From: an uncultured Sphingopyxis sp.
GTDB taxonomy: Bacteria > Pseudomonadota > Alphaproteobacteria > Sphingomonadales > Sphingomonadaceae
Reading direction: 5' to 3'
Assembly (NCBI RefSeq): GCF_900078365.1
Contig: NZ_LT598653.1
Coordinates: forward strand, 2,232,001-2,296,000
DNA: 64,000 bases
Shown: piece after piece, positions 16,181 to 23,827 of the stretch
Numbering within the stretch: position 1 is the first letter of the stretch
Layout of the letters: each line of letters opens with the position of its first letter
Position numbers and translations under genes: made by a program
Notes under the pieces: model-generated
Told to the model about the DNA's origin: nothing
The model's database searches: none
What the model saw: the letters and a program-made list of their open reading frames with translations, nothing else

Positions 16181-16809
16181 GCGGGCTTGACCGCGTCGGG
16201 ATGCGCCTTCTTGAACGCGTCATGCTCCATGCACGCCGCGTCGATCGCGACGAGCCGCGGATAATCGTCGAGCGGGGTCTCGAACCGCCGCGCATTATAC
16301 ATTTGCGGGACGAGGCAGCAGTCGGCGATCCCCGGCGTGTCGCCGCCAAGGAAGCGCCCATCGCCTGCCATCGCTTCGAGCGCGTCGAAGCCTTGCACGA
16401 TCCAGTGGCGATACCAGCGGTCCTTGGTCTGTTCGTTGAGCCCGAGGTCGCGCTTCAGATATTTGAGCACGCGAAGGTTGTTGAGCGGGTGGATGTCGCT
16501 CGCGATCACCTGCGCGCGCGCAAGCGCGACCGCGCGCGGCATCGCCTCCTCGGGGATCAGCCGCGGTTCGGGATAGGCGCGGTCGAGCCAGTCGATGATC
16601 GCCATGCTCTGGATGATCGGCTCGCCGTCGACGACAAGCATCGGCACGAAGCCCTGCGCATTCTGCTCCAGATAGGCGTCGCTGCGCTGCTCGCCCGCGA
16701 TCAGGCTGACTTCGACACGGCTATAGTCGAGCCCTTTCAGGTTGAGCGCGATACGGACGCGAAAGCTGGCCGAGGAGCGGAAATAATCATGGAGGACGAG
16801 GGTGGTCAT
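16177..16809 (-). CDS. maiA: maleylacetoacetate/maleylpyruvate isomerase, zeta-class GST
   Basis: Glutathione transferase-fold isomerase of 210 aa that converts maleyl to fumaryl derivatives in tyrosine or gentisate breakdown. N-terminal thioredoxin-like domain with SSASFRVRIALNLKG (residues 12-26; the SSxx glutathione site, with Ala where the classical SSCS has Cys), QGFVPMLVVDGEPIIQSMAI, then a helical domain with PLNNLRVLKYL and GDTPGIADCCLVPQ. ATG at 16809 gives the family N-terminus; an ATG at 16839 would read into a palindromic repeat. No fumarylacetoacetase or dioxygenase is adjacent, so the pathway is uncertain. Confidence 0.85.
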   Translation of the reverse strand: MTTLVLHDYFRSSASFRVRIALNLKGLDYSRVEVSLIAGEQRSDAYLEQNAQGFVPMLVVDGEPIIQSMAIIDWLDRAYPEPRLIPEEAMPRAVALARAQVIASDIHPLNNLRVLKYLKRDLGLNEQTKDRWYRHWIVQGFDALEAMAGDGRFLGGDTPGIADCCLVPQMYNARRFETPLDDYPRLVAIDAACMEHDAFKKAHPDAVKPA

Positions 16810-16833
16810 AAATCGTGCGCGCCATTCTTTCAT

Positions 16834-16911
16834 CGTCATCCCGGCGAAGGCCGGGATCTCGCCCTTGCGTCAGGCCGGACCGGTGAGATCCCGGCCTTCG
16901 CGGGGATGACG
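16834..16911. repeat. bipartite palindrome, CGTCATCCCGGCGAAGGCC family
   Basis: Inverted arms of about 27 bp directly upstream of maiA, with the same hairpin core as the copy at 4262. Confidence 0.9.
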
Positions 16912-16954
16912 AATATGAGGGGCGCGCGCTTCATTCAAGGCCGATCGCCAGCGA

Positions 16955-17980
16955 TCACTCACCCTTCGGCATCTCCGCAATCCATTGCCGGAGCAGCGCC
17001 GCGCCTTCCTTGTGAACCGTAGATCGCCCGACCTCGGGCATCGCGATGCCGGGATCGGTGCTTTCGAGGCGATAGATCAGGAAACTATGGTCGGGATCGC
17101 CGGGCGCAATCGCGAACTCCATGCCCCCGCTGCCGCGTCCCGCTGCGGTCGGGCGCTTGCCGATGCCATAGTTGACGCTCTTGGGATCGTCGGTCCAGCG
17201 CAGGAACAGCCCGCTGTTCGACGCGCTGCCCGCCGGGTTGTGGCAATGCGCGCAATTGACGTCGAGATAGGCGCGGGCGCGGGTCGCAACGCTGCCAGCT
17301 TTCGGATCGTCCCACTGCGGCATCACCGGTTTCAGCTCCGCCGGATTCGCGAAATAGAGGGCGCGCAGCTCGTCCGAAGCCGCGGGGTCGAGGATGAAGT
17401 TCCGTGCCTTTGGCCCGATCGGCACGATTTCGCCGTTCAGGCTGTGGCATTCCTTGCACTGGTTCTTGTTCGGCACCGCATAGCGGATGCTGTGCGTCGC
17501 ACCATCGGGACTCTTGAACGTCACCGGCACGCGCCGCCCGCCGAGCGCCAGCGTCGCGTCCTTGCCGTCGGCGTCCCATATATAGGGCAAGGCGACCCAG
17601 CCCGCGGCACGATGGATCAGCAAGCGCGTTTCGACCGGGCGCCCTTCGTTGACGTCCGGCCAGCCGAAGCTTTTGACGAGCACCGTGCCCACCGGAAATG
17701 CGATCGTCCCGTCGGCGGCGACCGTCGCCTTCTTCCCTGCCGGAATGGAGACGAAGCGATGCTTGTCGGTATAGTCGCTGAACAGCGGCGCGCGCAGCGT
17801 ATAGCCGATGCCCGTCGCGGGCTGCTTGGGGTCGTTGCCGCGAAACAGTCCGAAGGCCGACAGCTTCGGCGGCATCGCGTCGCTCTCGACGAGCGCCTGA
17901 TCGACGCCGGGGAGTGATCCTGCCGCTCCCCCGCTCGCACATAGCAGCGCCGCACCGAGCGCGGCGAAAACGCGTTTCAC
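16955..17980 (-). CDS. diheme c-type cytochrome family protein (SO_2930-like)
   Basis: Secreted heme protein of 341 aa. Signal peptide about residues 1-20; two heme-binding CxxCH sites at 175-179 (CKECH) and 243-247 (CAHCH), the second followed by NPAGSASNSGLFLRW. This layout is that of the family found as a pair with a beta-helix protein in Shewanella and other Proteobacteria. It starts at a GTG overlapping the beta-helix stop (GTGA). Electron-transfer partner and substrate are unknown; a role with the beta-helix protein on a polysaccharide or other extracellular polymer is only inference. Confidence 0.85.
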   Translation of the reverse strand: MKRVFAALGAALLCASGGAAGSLPGVDQALVESDAMPPKLSAFGLFRGNDPKQPATGIGYTLRAPLFSDYTDKHRFVSIPAGKKATVAADGTIAFPVGTVLVKSFGWPDVNEGRPVETRLLIHRAAGWVALPYIWDADGKDATLALGGRRVPVTFKSPDGATHSIRYAVPNKNQCKECHSLNGEIVPIGPKARNFILDPAASDELRALYFANPAELKPVMPQWDDPKAGSVATRARAYLDVNCAHCHNPAGSASNSGLFLRWTDDPKSVNYGIGKRPTAAGRGSGGMEFAIAPGDPDHSFLIYRLESTDPGIAMPEVGRSTVHKEGAALLRQWIAEMPKGE

Positions 17981-19194
17981 TTGACCTTCGCCTCCATGCT
18001 TTCGGGCAGCTTGATCGCCGGCAGCGCCGCGGGCGGCGTGCCCTTCGACAGGTCGGCGGGAGCGGGCTTCGCTTCGCTCTGCGGCGTTTTCACGTCGGGC
18101 AGGTTCAGCGACAGCACCCCGACCTCGTCGAGCACGACCGCATCGCCCGCGCCGTCCCACAATATCGGCGGAATGCTCCCGCCCATCGCCGCCGCGATTT
18201 GGTCGCCGCCGGGGAATTGGGGCGCATAGCCCGCCTTGCCATGCTGGTTGCCGCGCACAACGATCGCCTTGGGCAGCGGCTGATATTTCGGGTCCTTATG
18301 CTCGTAGCGATAGCCGACGATCATCACATTGGCGGTGCCGTTATTATCGAAGATATTGTCGAAAATCTCGACATTGCGGTTCGCCATGATCAGCACGCCC
18401 GTGCCCGTCGGCACGCTCGCGACGATATTGCCCTTCGGCGCGAAGTTGGGCGTGCTGTTGTCGCTCACGATATTTTCAAACACGCGGACATTGTGCCCGC
18501 CCTGCATCGGCAGGCTCGGCAGATCGAACACCAGGATGCCGCCGGTATTCTTCGTCGCGACATTGTCGTGAACGTCGGCGTCATAGCTGTTCTCGATCTC
18601 GATCCCCGCGACATTCTCGGTCGCGATCGAATCGCGGACGACGATATTCTTCGACTGGCCGACGTAGATGCCCGCATCCGACGCGCCGCGCACATAGACG
18701 CTGTCGATCAGCACGTCGCTGCTCTCGACCGGATAGATGCCGTATGCACCGTTGGTTTCCTTCGGCCCCGCGGTCCATTCGACGCGCAGCTTGTGATAGA
18801 CGATGCGGTCGGCGCCCTTCGACTTGATCCCGTCGCCCTTCGTATCGAGCACGGCGAATTCGGTGAGCAGCACATCATCGGAGGTGACGAGCAGACCCTC
18901 GCCCGCGCCCTGCTGCCCCGAAAAGTCGAGGATCGACCCGCCCTCGCCCGCCCCGGCGCCGCGCACCGTAACGCCGGCAACGTCGAGCGACAGCCCGTCG
19001 GTCAGCTTCCAGATGCCCGCGCCCAACTGCACCGTATCGCCCGGTTCGGCGAGGATCAGCGCCTCCTGCAGCTTTTCATTGGCGTCGGGCGTTTCCGCAC
19101 TGACGCTGATGACTTTCGCCGCTGCCGGCTGGGCGGCAAGCGCCGCCGCGATGCAGAGCGTCGCCACGTGGCGGTTGAGGCCATGGAATCGCAT
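17977..19194 (-). CDS. parallel beta-helix repeat protein
   Basis: Exported protein of 405 aa with a signal peptide (about residues 1-26) and a right-handed parallel beta-helix. Repeats of the pattern DNVATKNTGGIL / NIVVRDSIATENVAGIEIEN are characteristic of the pectate-lyase-like helix that binds or cuts polysaccharide. It belongs to the family that co-occurs with the diheme cytochrome encoded immediately downstream and overlapping by 4 bases. No catalytic residues can be assigned with confidence. The tail (after about residue 370) is Pro/Ala/Lys-rich. Confidence 0.85.
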   Translation of the reverse strand: MRFHGLNRHVATLCIAAALAAQPAAAKVISVSAETPDANEKLQEALILAEPGDTVQLGAGIWKLTDGLSLDVAGVTVRGAGAGEGGSILDFSGQQGAGEGLLVTSDDVLLTEFAVLDTKGDGIKSKGADRIVYHKLRVEWTAGPKETNGAYGIYPVESSDVLIDSVYVRGASDAGIYVGQSKNIVVRDSIATENVAGIEIENSYDADVHDNVATKNTGGILVFDLPSLPMQGGHNVRVFENIVSDNSTPNFAPKGNIVASVPTGTGVLIMANRNVEIFDNIFDNNGTANVMIVGYRYEHKDPKYQPLPKAIVVRGNQHGKAGYAPQFPGGDQIAAAMGGSIPPILWDGAGDAVVLDEVGVLSLNLPDVKTPQSEAKPAPADLSKGTPPAALPAIKLPESMEAKVK

Positions 19195-19290
19195 ATGTCT
19201 CTCCCCTGATTTTCACGGGAGCATGGTCCAAGACTTGACGGATGCCAAGCGGGTTGCTGACATATGTGTAGCTAACCGGGGAGAGGTCGC

Positions 19291-19704
19291 TTGATACACA
19301 GAATAGGACTGGCGCTTGTCGCCTTGATCGCCGCGCCATCGATTGCCGGGGCGCCCGCCTCGCTGTCGGGCCGCTGGAAAACCGACGACGGCAAGGGCAT
19401 CGTCGCGATGGCGCCGTGCGGCACGAAGATGTGCGGCCGCATCGCCGAGCTTTTGATCAAGGAACCGGCGGGCGGCCAGCGCGACGAGCGCAACCCCGAC
19501 AAGGCCAAGCGCGGCCGCATGGTCGAGGGGCTGCAAATCTATTGGGACCTCGTCCCGCACGAGGGCGGCTGGAAAGGCGAAGGCTATAGCCCCGAAGACG
19601 GCCGCTATTACAACGCGCACCTGCGCGTGAAGGGCGACAAGCTGACGATGAAGGGCTGCGTGGCGGTGTTCTGCCGCACCGTGACGTGGACGCGCGTGGG
19701 GTAA
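19291..19704 (+). CDS. DUF2147 domain protein, secreted
   Basis: Small exported protein of 137 aa of the DUF2147 family: signal peptide about 1-20, then the family start GRWKTDDGKGIVAMAPC, a GRIAELL strand, EGLQIYWDL and a C-terminal MKGCVAVFCRTVTWTRV. Two Cys pairs may form disulphides in the periplasm. Translation begins at TTG, with GGGGAGAGG four bases upstream supporting it. Function of the family is unknown. Divergent from the beta-helix gene. Confidence 0.85.
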   Translation: MIHRIGLALVALIAAPSIAGAPASLSGRWKTDDGKGIVAMAPCGTKMCGRIAELLIKEPAGGQRDERNPDKAKRGRMVEGLQIYWDLVPHEGGWKGEGYSPEDGRYYNAHLRVKGDKLTMKGCVAVFCRTVTWTRVG

Positions 19705-19708
19705 GAGT

Positions 19709-19806
19709 CCCCGCTTGCGGGAGGGGTTAGGGGAGGGGCTGTTCCAGCTCAGGAACGGGCGACGGGCAACATGCCCTCCCCCAACCCCTCCCGCAAGCGG
19801 GAGGGG
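19709..19806. repeat. bipartite palindrome, CCCCTCCCGCTTGCGGGAGGGG family
   Basis: Two inverted arms (hairpin plus TTAGGGGAGGG extension) around about 40 bp, between convergent DUF2147 and racemase genes. Related copies at 26746, 31125 and, with a different loop, 29499. Confidence 0.88.
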
Positions 19807-19812
19807 AGAAGG

Positions 19813-20508
19813 TCACCCCTCGCCCAAAATCCAGTCGACCCCCGCCGCGACATGTATCCGCGTCGTGTCGTAAATCGGCAGGACATTGGCGTCGGTGTCG
19901 ACGAGCATCACCAGTTCGGTGCAGGCGAGCACCACCGCCTGCACATCCTGCTTCGCGATGTCGGTGATAAAAGTCTTCATCGTCCGGCGCGAGCTTTCGT
20001 TCGCCTTGCCGAGCATCAGCTCTTCGTAGATGATCCGGTCGATCTCGTCGGCGCGGCTCGCGTCATAGGGCGCGAGCGTCAGCCCGTGGCGGACGAGCCG
20101 CTGGCGGAACCAGGGTTCGGTCATCACATTGCGCGTGCCGATCACCGCGGCCGCCTTGATCCCGTCGGCCTTCATCTTCTCGCCCGTCTCGTCGACGATG
20201 TGGAGCAAGGGGATGGAGATCGCCGCCGCGACATCCTCGGCGACCTTGTGCATCGAATTGGCCGCGATCATCAGCGCGGTCGCGCCTGCATCCTCGAGCC
20301 GCTTCGCCGAAGCGATGAGCACGTCCTTCGCATGCGCCCATTGCTCGGCCGTCGTGATCCGCGACAGCTCGCAATAGTTGAGGCTCTCCATCAGGATCGG
20401 CGCCGAACAGGCTGTCCCAAGGCGCTTTTGCACGCCCTTGTTGAGGTGGCGGTAGTATAGCTCGGTCGACGCCCAGCTCATTCCCCCGATCAGGCCGATT
20501 TTGCGCAT
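19813..20508 (-). CDS. aspartate/glutamate racemase family protein lacking first Cys
   Basis: Protein of 231 aa with the Asp/Glu racemase fold (starts KIGLIGGMSWASTELYYRHLN). These cofactor-free racemases use two facing Cys residues. Here the second is present (Cys196 in VVLACTELV), but the first motif reads AANSMH, with Ala83 in place of Cys. The closest well-known subgroup is the YgeA-type broad-specificity racemase, in which that position is also not Cys (Thr, as I recall). It may be a one-base racemase, an epimerase of altered chemistry, or act on other substrates. Confidence 0.85.
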   Translation of the reverse strand: MRKIGLIGGMSWASTELYYRHLNKGVQKRLGTACSAPILMESLNYCELSRITTAEQWAHAKDVLIASAKRLEDAGATALMIAANSMHKVAEDVAAAISIPLLHIVDETGEKMKADGIKAAAVIGTRNVMTEPWFRQRLVRHGLTLAPYDASRADEIDRIIYEELMLGKANESSRRTMKTFITDIAKQDVQAVVLACTELVMLVDTDANVLPIYDTTRIHVAAGVDWILGEG

Positions 20509-20530
20509 AAGGTTCCCTGTCTCAAAAACA

Positions 20531-20608
20531 CGTCGCCCCCGCGAAGGCGGGGGCCGCTGTCGAGGTAGCGCAAGGCTGCCAGCGGCCCCCGCCTTCGCGG
20601 GGGCGACG
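20531..20608. repeat. bipartite palindrome, CGTCGCCCCCGCG family
   Basis: Inverted GC-hairpin arms between the racemase start and the pntB stop. Confidence 0.9.
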
Positions 20609-20615
20609 CTTTATG

Positions 20616-22118
20616 TCAATGCCCGCTGCCGCTCAGCGCCTTGACGATGTCGTCGGCCATCTTCTTCGCATCGCCGAGCAGCATCATCGTCTGGTCCATG
20701 TAGAACACATCGTTGTCGACGCCGGCATAGCCGACCCCGCCCATCGAACGCTTCACGAACAGCACGGTCTTCGCATTGGCGACATCGAGGATCGGCATGC
20801 CATAGATCGGCGACGATTTGTCGGTCTTCGCCGCCGGGTTGGTCACGTCGTTCGCGCCGATGACGAAAGCGACGTCGGCCTGCGCGAATTCGCCATTGAT
20901 GTCCTCGAGCTCGAACACCTCGTCATAGGGCACGTTCGCCTCGGCGAGCAGCACGTTCATATGGCCCGGCATGCGCCCCGCGACGGGGTGGATCGCATAT
21001 TTGACGTTGACGCCTTCCTTCTTGAGCTGATCGGCCATTTCGCGCAGCGCATGCTGCGCCTGCGCGACCGCCATGCCGTAACCGGGGACGATGATGACAT
21101 TTTCGGCCTGGCTCATCAGGAAAGCCGCGTCGTCGGCGCTGCCCGGCTTCCACGGGCGCTGTTCCTTCGCGCCGCCCGCGCCCGCCGCGGCATCGTCGCC
21201 GCCGAAGCCGCCCGCGATCACGCTGATGAAGCTGCGGTTCATCGCGCGGCACATGATGTAGGACAGGATCGCACCCGACGAGCCGACGAGCGCGCCGGTG
21301 ATGATCATCGCGGTGTTGCCGAGCGTGAAGCCCATCGCCGCCGCGGCCCAGCCCGAATAGCTGTTGAGCATCGACACGACGACCGGCATGTCGGCACCGC
21401 CGATCGGGATGATCAGCAGGAAACCAATGAGGAAGCTAAGCCCGGTTACCGTCCAGAACACCCACGGCGACTGGTCGAAGGTGAAATAGGCGACGAGCCC
21501 GATGATCGCGGCAAGCGTGCCGAGATTGATGACATGCCGCCCCGGCAGCATGATCGGCGCGCCCGACATGTTTCCGTTGAGCTTGAGGAAGGCGATCACG
21601 CTCCCCGAGAAGGTGATCGCGCCGATCGCGATGCCGAGGCCCATTTCGATGCGGCTGACCGTGAAAATCTGCCCCGCGGCATCGGCGATCCCGAACGCCT
21701 GCGGATTGAGATAGGCGGCCGCCGCGACGGCAACGGCGGCAAGGCCGACGAGGCTGTGAAACGCCGCGACGAGCTGCGGCATCGCGGTCATCGCGATCTT
21801 GCGCGCCATCACGATGCCGATCACGGCGCCGATGCCGATGGCGGCGAGGATTTCGGCCATCGCGACCGGATCGATCCCGGCATAGCTGTTCGTCGCGTCG
21901 CCGGTTTTCCAGGGCGCGTGCGTGAAGAGCGTCGTGACGACCGCGATCGTCATGCCCGCCATGCCATAGCGGTTGCCGCGGCGCGACGAGGCGGGCGACG
22001 ACAGGCCGCGCAGCGCGAGAATGAAAAGCACGCCCGAAACGAGATAGGCGATCGCCGCCCACGGGTTCACGGCGCCGTGGCCGTCGGCTGCGGCGGCAAG
22101 GATCTGCTGGATGTCCAT
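20616..22118 (-). CDS. pntB: NAD(P) transhydrogenase, beta subunit
   Basis: Membrane and NADP(H)-binding subunit of the proton-translocating transhydrogenase, which uses the proton gradient to reduce NADP with NADH. The 500-aa protein has a long hydrophobic N-terminal region (about eight or nine helices, residues 25-265) and a C-terminal dIII domain with VIIVPGYGMAVAQAQ, HPVAGRMPGHMNVLLAEA, FVIGANDVTNPAA and VKRSMGGVGYAGVDN. Its ATG lies one base after the pntA2 stop, so they form an operon. End of the leftward pnt group. Confidence 0.97.
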   Translation of the reverse strand: MDIQQILAAAADGHGAVNPWAAIAYLVSGVLFILALRGLSSPASSRRGNRYGMAGMTIAVVTTLFTHAPWKTGDATNSYAGIDPVAMAEILAAIGIGAVIGIVMARKIAMTAMPQLVAAFHSLVGLAAVAVAAAAYLNPQAFGIADAAGQIFTVSRIEMGLGIAIGAITFSGSVIAFLKLNGNMSGAPIMLPGRHVINLGTLAAIIGLVAYFTFDQSPWVFWTVTGLSFLIGFLLIIPIGGADMPVVVSMLNSYSGWAAAAMGFTLGNTAMIITGALVGSSGAILSYIMCRAMNRSFISVIAGGFGGDDAAAGAGGAKEQRPWKPGSADDAAFLMSQAENVIIVPGYGMAVAQAQHALREMADQLKKEGVNVKYAIHPVAGRMPGHMNVLLAEANVPYDEVFELEDINGEFAQADVAFVIGANDVTNPAAKTDKSSPIYGMPILDVANAKTVLFVKRSMGGVGYAGVDNDVFYMDQTMMLLGDAKKMADDIVKALSGSGH

Positions 22119-22119
22119 C

Positions 22120-22401
22120 TCAGCGTTCCTTCTTCTTGTACATCGCCAGCATGCGTTCGGTGACCGCGAAGCCGCCGAAGATATTGATGCTCGCCATCAC
22201 CACCGCGGCGAGGCCGAGCCATTTCGACGAGGCCGAACCCGCCGCGGCGCTGGCGATCAGGGCGCCGACGATGATGACCGACGAAATGGCGTTGGTGACG
22301 CTCATCAGCGGCGTGTGCAGCGCCGGGGTCACCGACCAGACGACGAAATAGCCGACGAAGCACGCCAGCACGAAAATCGAAAAAATGGCGATAAAATCCA
22401 C
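22120..22401 (-). CDS. pntAB: NAD(P) transhydrogenase, alpha subunit part 2
   Basis: Small membrane subunit of 93 aa that corresponds to the dII helices of the alpha chain in the three-subunit transhydrogenase of alphaproteobacteria. Three or four hydrophobic segments with HTPLMSVTNAISSVIIVGAL and NIFGGFAVTERMLAMYKKKE at the end are diagnostic. The start is a GTG at 22401, preceded by GGGGAGC; the longer upstream frame has no hydrophobic or family character. Separated from pntA part 1 by about 1.4 kb carrying two unrelated genes. Confidence 0.93.
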   Translation of the reverse strand: MDFIAIFSIFVLACFVGYFVVWSVTPALHTPLMSVTNAISSVIIVGALIASAAAGSASSKWLGLAAVVMASINIFGGFAVTERMLAMYKKKER

Positions 22402-22749
22402 GGGCTCGCTCCCCTGCTGATTCCGTTTCGCGCACCTCTTGCCGCGCGCGGTCCGGCCTGTCGACTCCAAAGCGGGGAAAAAGACGCGCCGGCGTTTCGC
22501 GAAGCAGGAAATGCAGGCAATTTCCGACATAAAATATCGTTGCCGAACCCTTGGACTTGGGTAATCGAACGTCTGCAACGGGGGTGGGGAGCTGCCGTTG
22601 CCTATAACCGTCGCCCCCGCGAAGGCGGGGGCCGCCAGCGGCCTTAATCAGCGGTGTTGCGTAAACCGACAGCGGCCCCCGCCTTCGCGGGGGCGACGGT
22701 TAGTTTCGGCCGAAACCCGCCGGTCGGCGTCGTGGCGGCGGCAAACCGC
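22402..22749. other. 348-bp non-coding stretch upstream of pntA part 2
   Basis: No gene seen. It contains a palindromic repeat (22609-22698) and, on its left, an AT-rich segment (AAAATATCG around 22530) that could hold a promoter for the pntA2-pntB pair; no clear -35/-10 pair was found. Confidence 0.5.
22609..22698. repeat. bipartite palindrome, CGTCGCCCCCGCG family
   Basis: Inverted arms about 30 bp apart, between the end of the fasciclin gene and pntA2. Confidence 0.9.
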
Positions 22750-23340
22750 CTACATTGCCGGCACCAGCACCGCATCGATCACATGAACCACACCGTTCGA
22801 CTGCGCGAGATCGGCCCCGGTCACCGCCGCCTTGTTGCCGCTGCCGCTCGTCAGCAGGATCCTATTTCCGCTTTTCGTCGCGATCAGATCCTGCCCGCCG
22901 GCGGTCCTGAGCACCGCCCTGCCGCCGCCCTTGGCGATCTTCGCGGCCAGATCGGCGGCGGTCAGCCTGCCCGGGACGATATGATGGTCGAGCACGCTGG
23001 CGAGCACCGCCTGCTGCGCCGGGCGCATCCAGCCGTCGCGCGTCACCGGCGGGACCTGCGTGAAACCGGCGTCGGTCGGCGCGAAGACCGTGAACGGACC
23101 CGCACCCGACAGCTTCGCGGCGAGCCCCGCCTGCGCCAGCGCCGCCGCCAACGACCGGTGGATCGGCGAGGCCGCGAGGTTCGCGGCGATGCTGCTCGTC
23201 GCCTGCATCGCCGGGGCGTCGCCGCCGATCGCGGCCGCCATCGCGCCTTCGCCCGCGACCGGTTCGGCCGGCGCATCGCCCTTGCCGCAGCCCGTCAGGG
23301 CGAACGCCGCCACCGCGGCCCAGATCAGGTGAATTTTCAT
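22750..23340 (-). CDS. fasciclin (FAS1) domain lipoprotein
   Basis: Predicted lipoprotein of 196 aa: signal peptide with lipobox LTGC (Cys near residue 18), an Ala-rich linker, then one FAS1 domain with the two conserved blocks GPFTVFAPTDAGF and NGVVHVIDAVLVPAM. FAS1 domains mediate adhesion or ligand binding at the cell surface. Start at 23340 is chosen for the AAGGA upstream and the signal peptide. It lies inside the pnt gene group but its product has no evident link to transhydrogenase. Confidence 0.9.
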   Translation of the reverse strand: MKIHLIWAAVAAFALTGCGKGDAPAEPVAGEGAMAAAIGGDAPAMQATSSIAANLAASPIHRSLAAALAQAGLAAKLSGAGPFTVFAPTDAGFTQVPPVTRDGWMRPAQQAVLASVLDHHIVPGRLTAADLAAKIAKGGGRAVLRTAGGQDLIATKSGNRILLTSGSGNKAAVTGADLAQSNGVVHVIDAVLVPAM

Positions 23341-23454
23341 GGAGCGTCCTTCGAAAAACATGGCCGGCCGGCCGAATCGCCGCCGCCCGCCGGCATCAAC
23401 ACGCGCTTGATGACGTTCCCGTTACCGTCCGGCTGTCTTTCGTGACGCGCCGCC

Positions 23455-23820
23455 TCAGCGGCCGACGATCAGCTGCGTCATCAGCTTGTGGATGCGCTGC
23501 GGGTCGCTTTTGCGCGAAATCTTGACCTCGAGCGGCGTCGCCGCGCCCGAAACCCACATCTTCATATCGGCGTCGAGGTCGAAGGTTCCCGCCGTCTCGA
23601 ACGAAAAGCGCGTGACCGAACGCCACGGAATGCTGAGAAATTCCTTCTTCGACCCCGTCAGCCCCTGCACGTCGACGAAGATGAAGCGCAGATTGGTGAG
23701 CAGCGCGGTGTCGCGCACCGTGCGGAACGCCGCCAAAACGCGCTCGCCGTCGATCAGCCAGGCCTGAAACTCGGCCTGCGCGCCAGCGACATCGATATCC
23801 CCGGCGCTGAACAGGCCCAT
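23455..23820 (-). CDS. bacterial PH-domain protein
   Basis: Soluble protein of 121 aa resembling the bacterial pleckstrin-homology-like family: GERVLAAFRTVRDTALLTNLRFIFVD, LSIPWRSVTRFSFETAG and LEVKISRKSDPQRIHKLM are the three conserved strands/helix. Such domains often form oligomers and function is generally unknown. Its ATG lies 7 bp after the pntA1 stop, so it is probably cotranscribed with pntA1. Confidence 0.85.
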   Translation of the reverse strand: MGLFSAGDIDVAGAQAEFQAWLIDGERVLAAFRTVRDTALLTNLRFIFVDVQGLTGSKKEFLSIPWRSVTRFSFETAGTFDLDADMKMWVSGAATPLEVKISRKSDPQRIHKLMTQLIVGR

Positions 23821-23827
23821 CGTTCGC

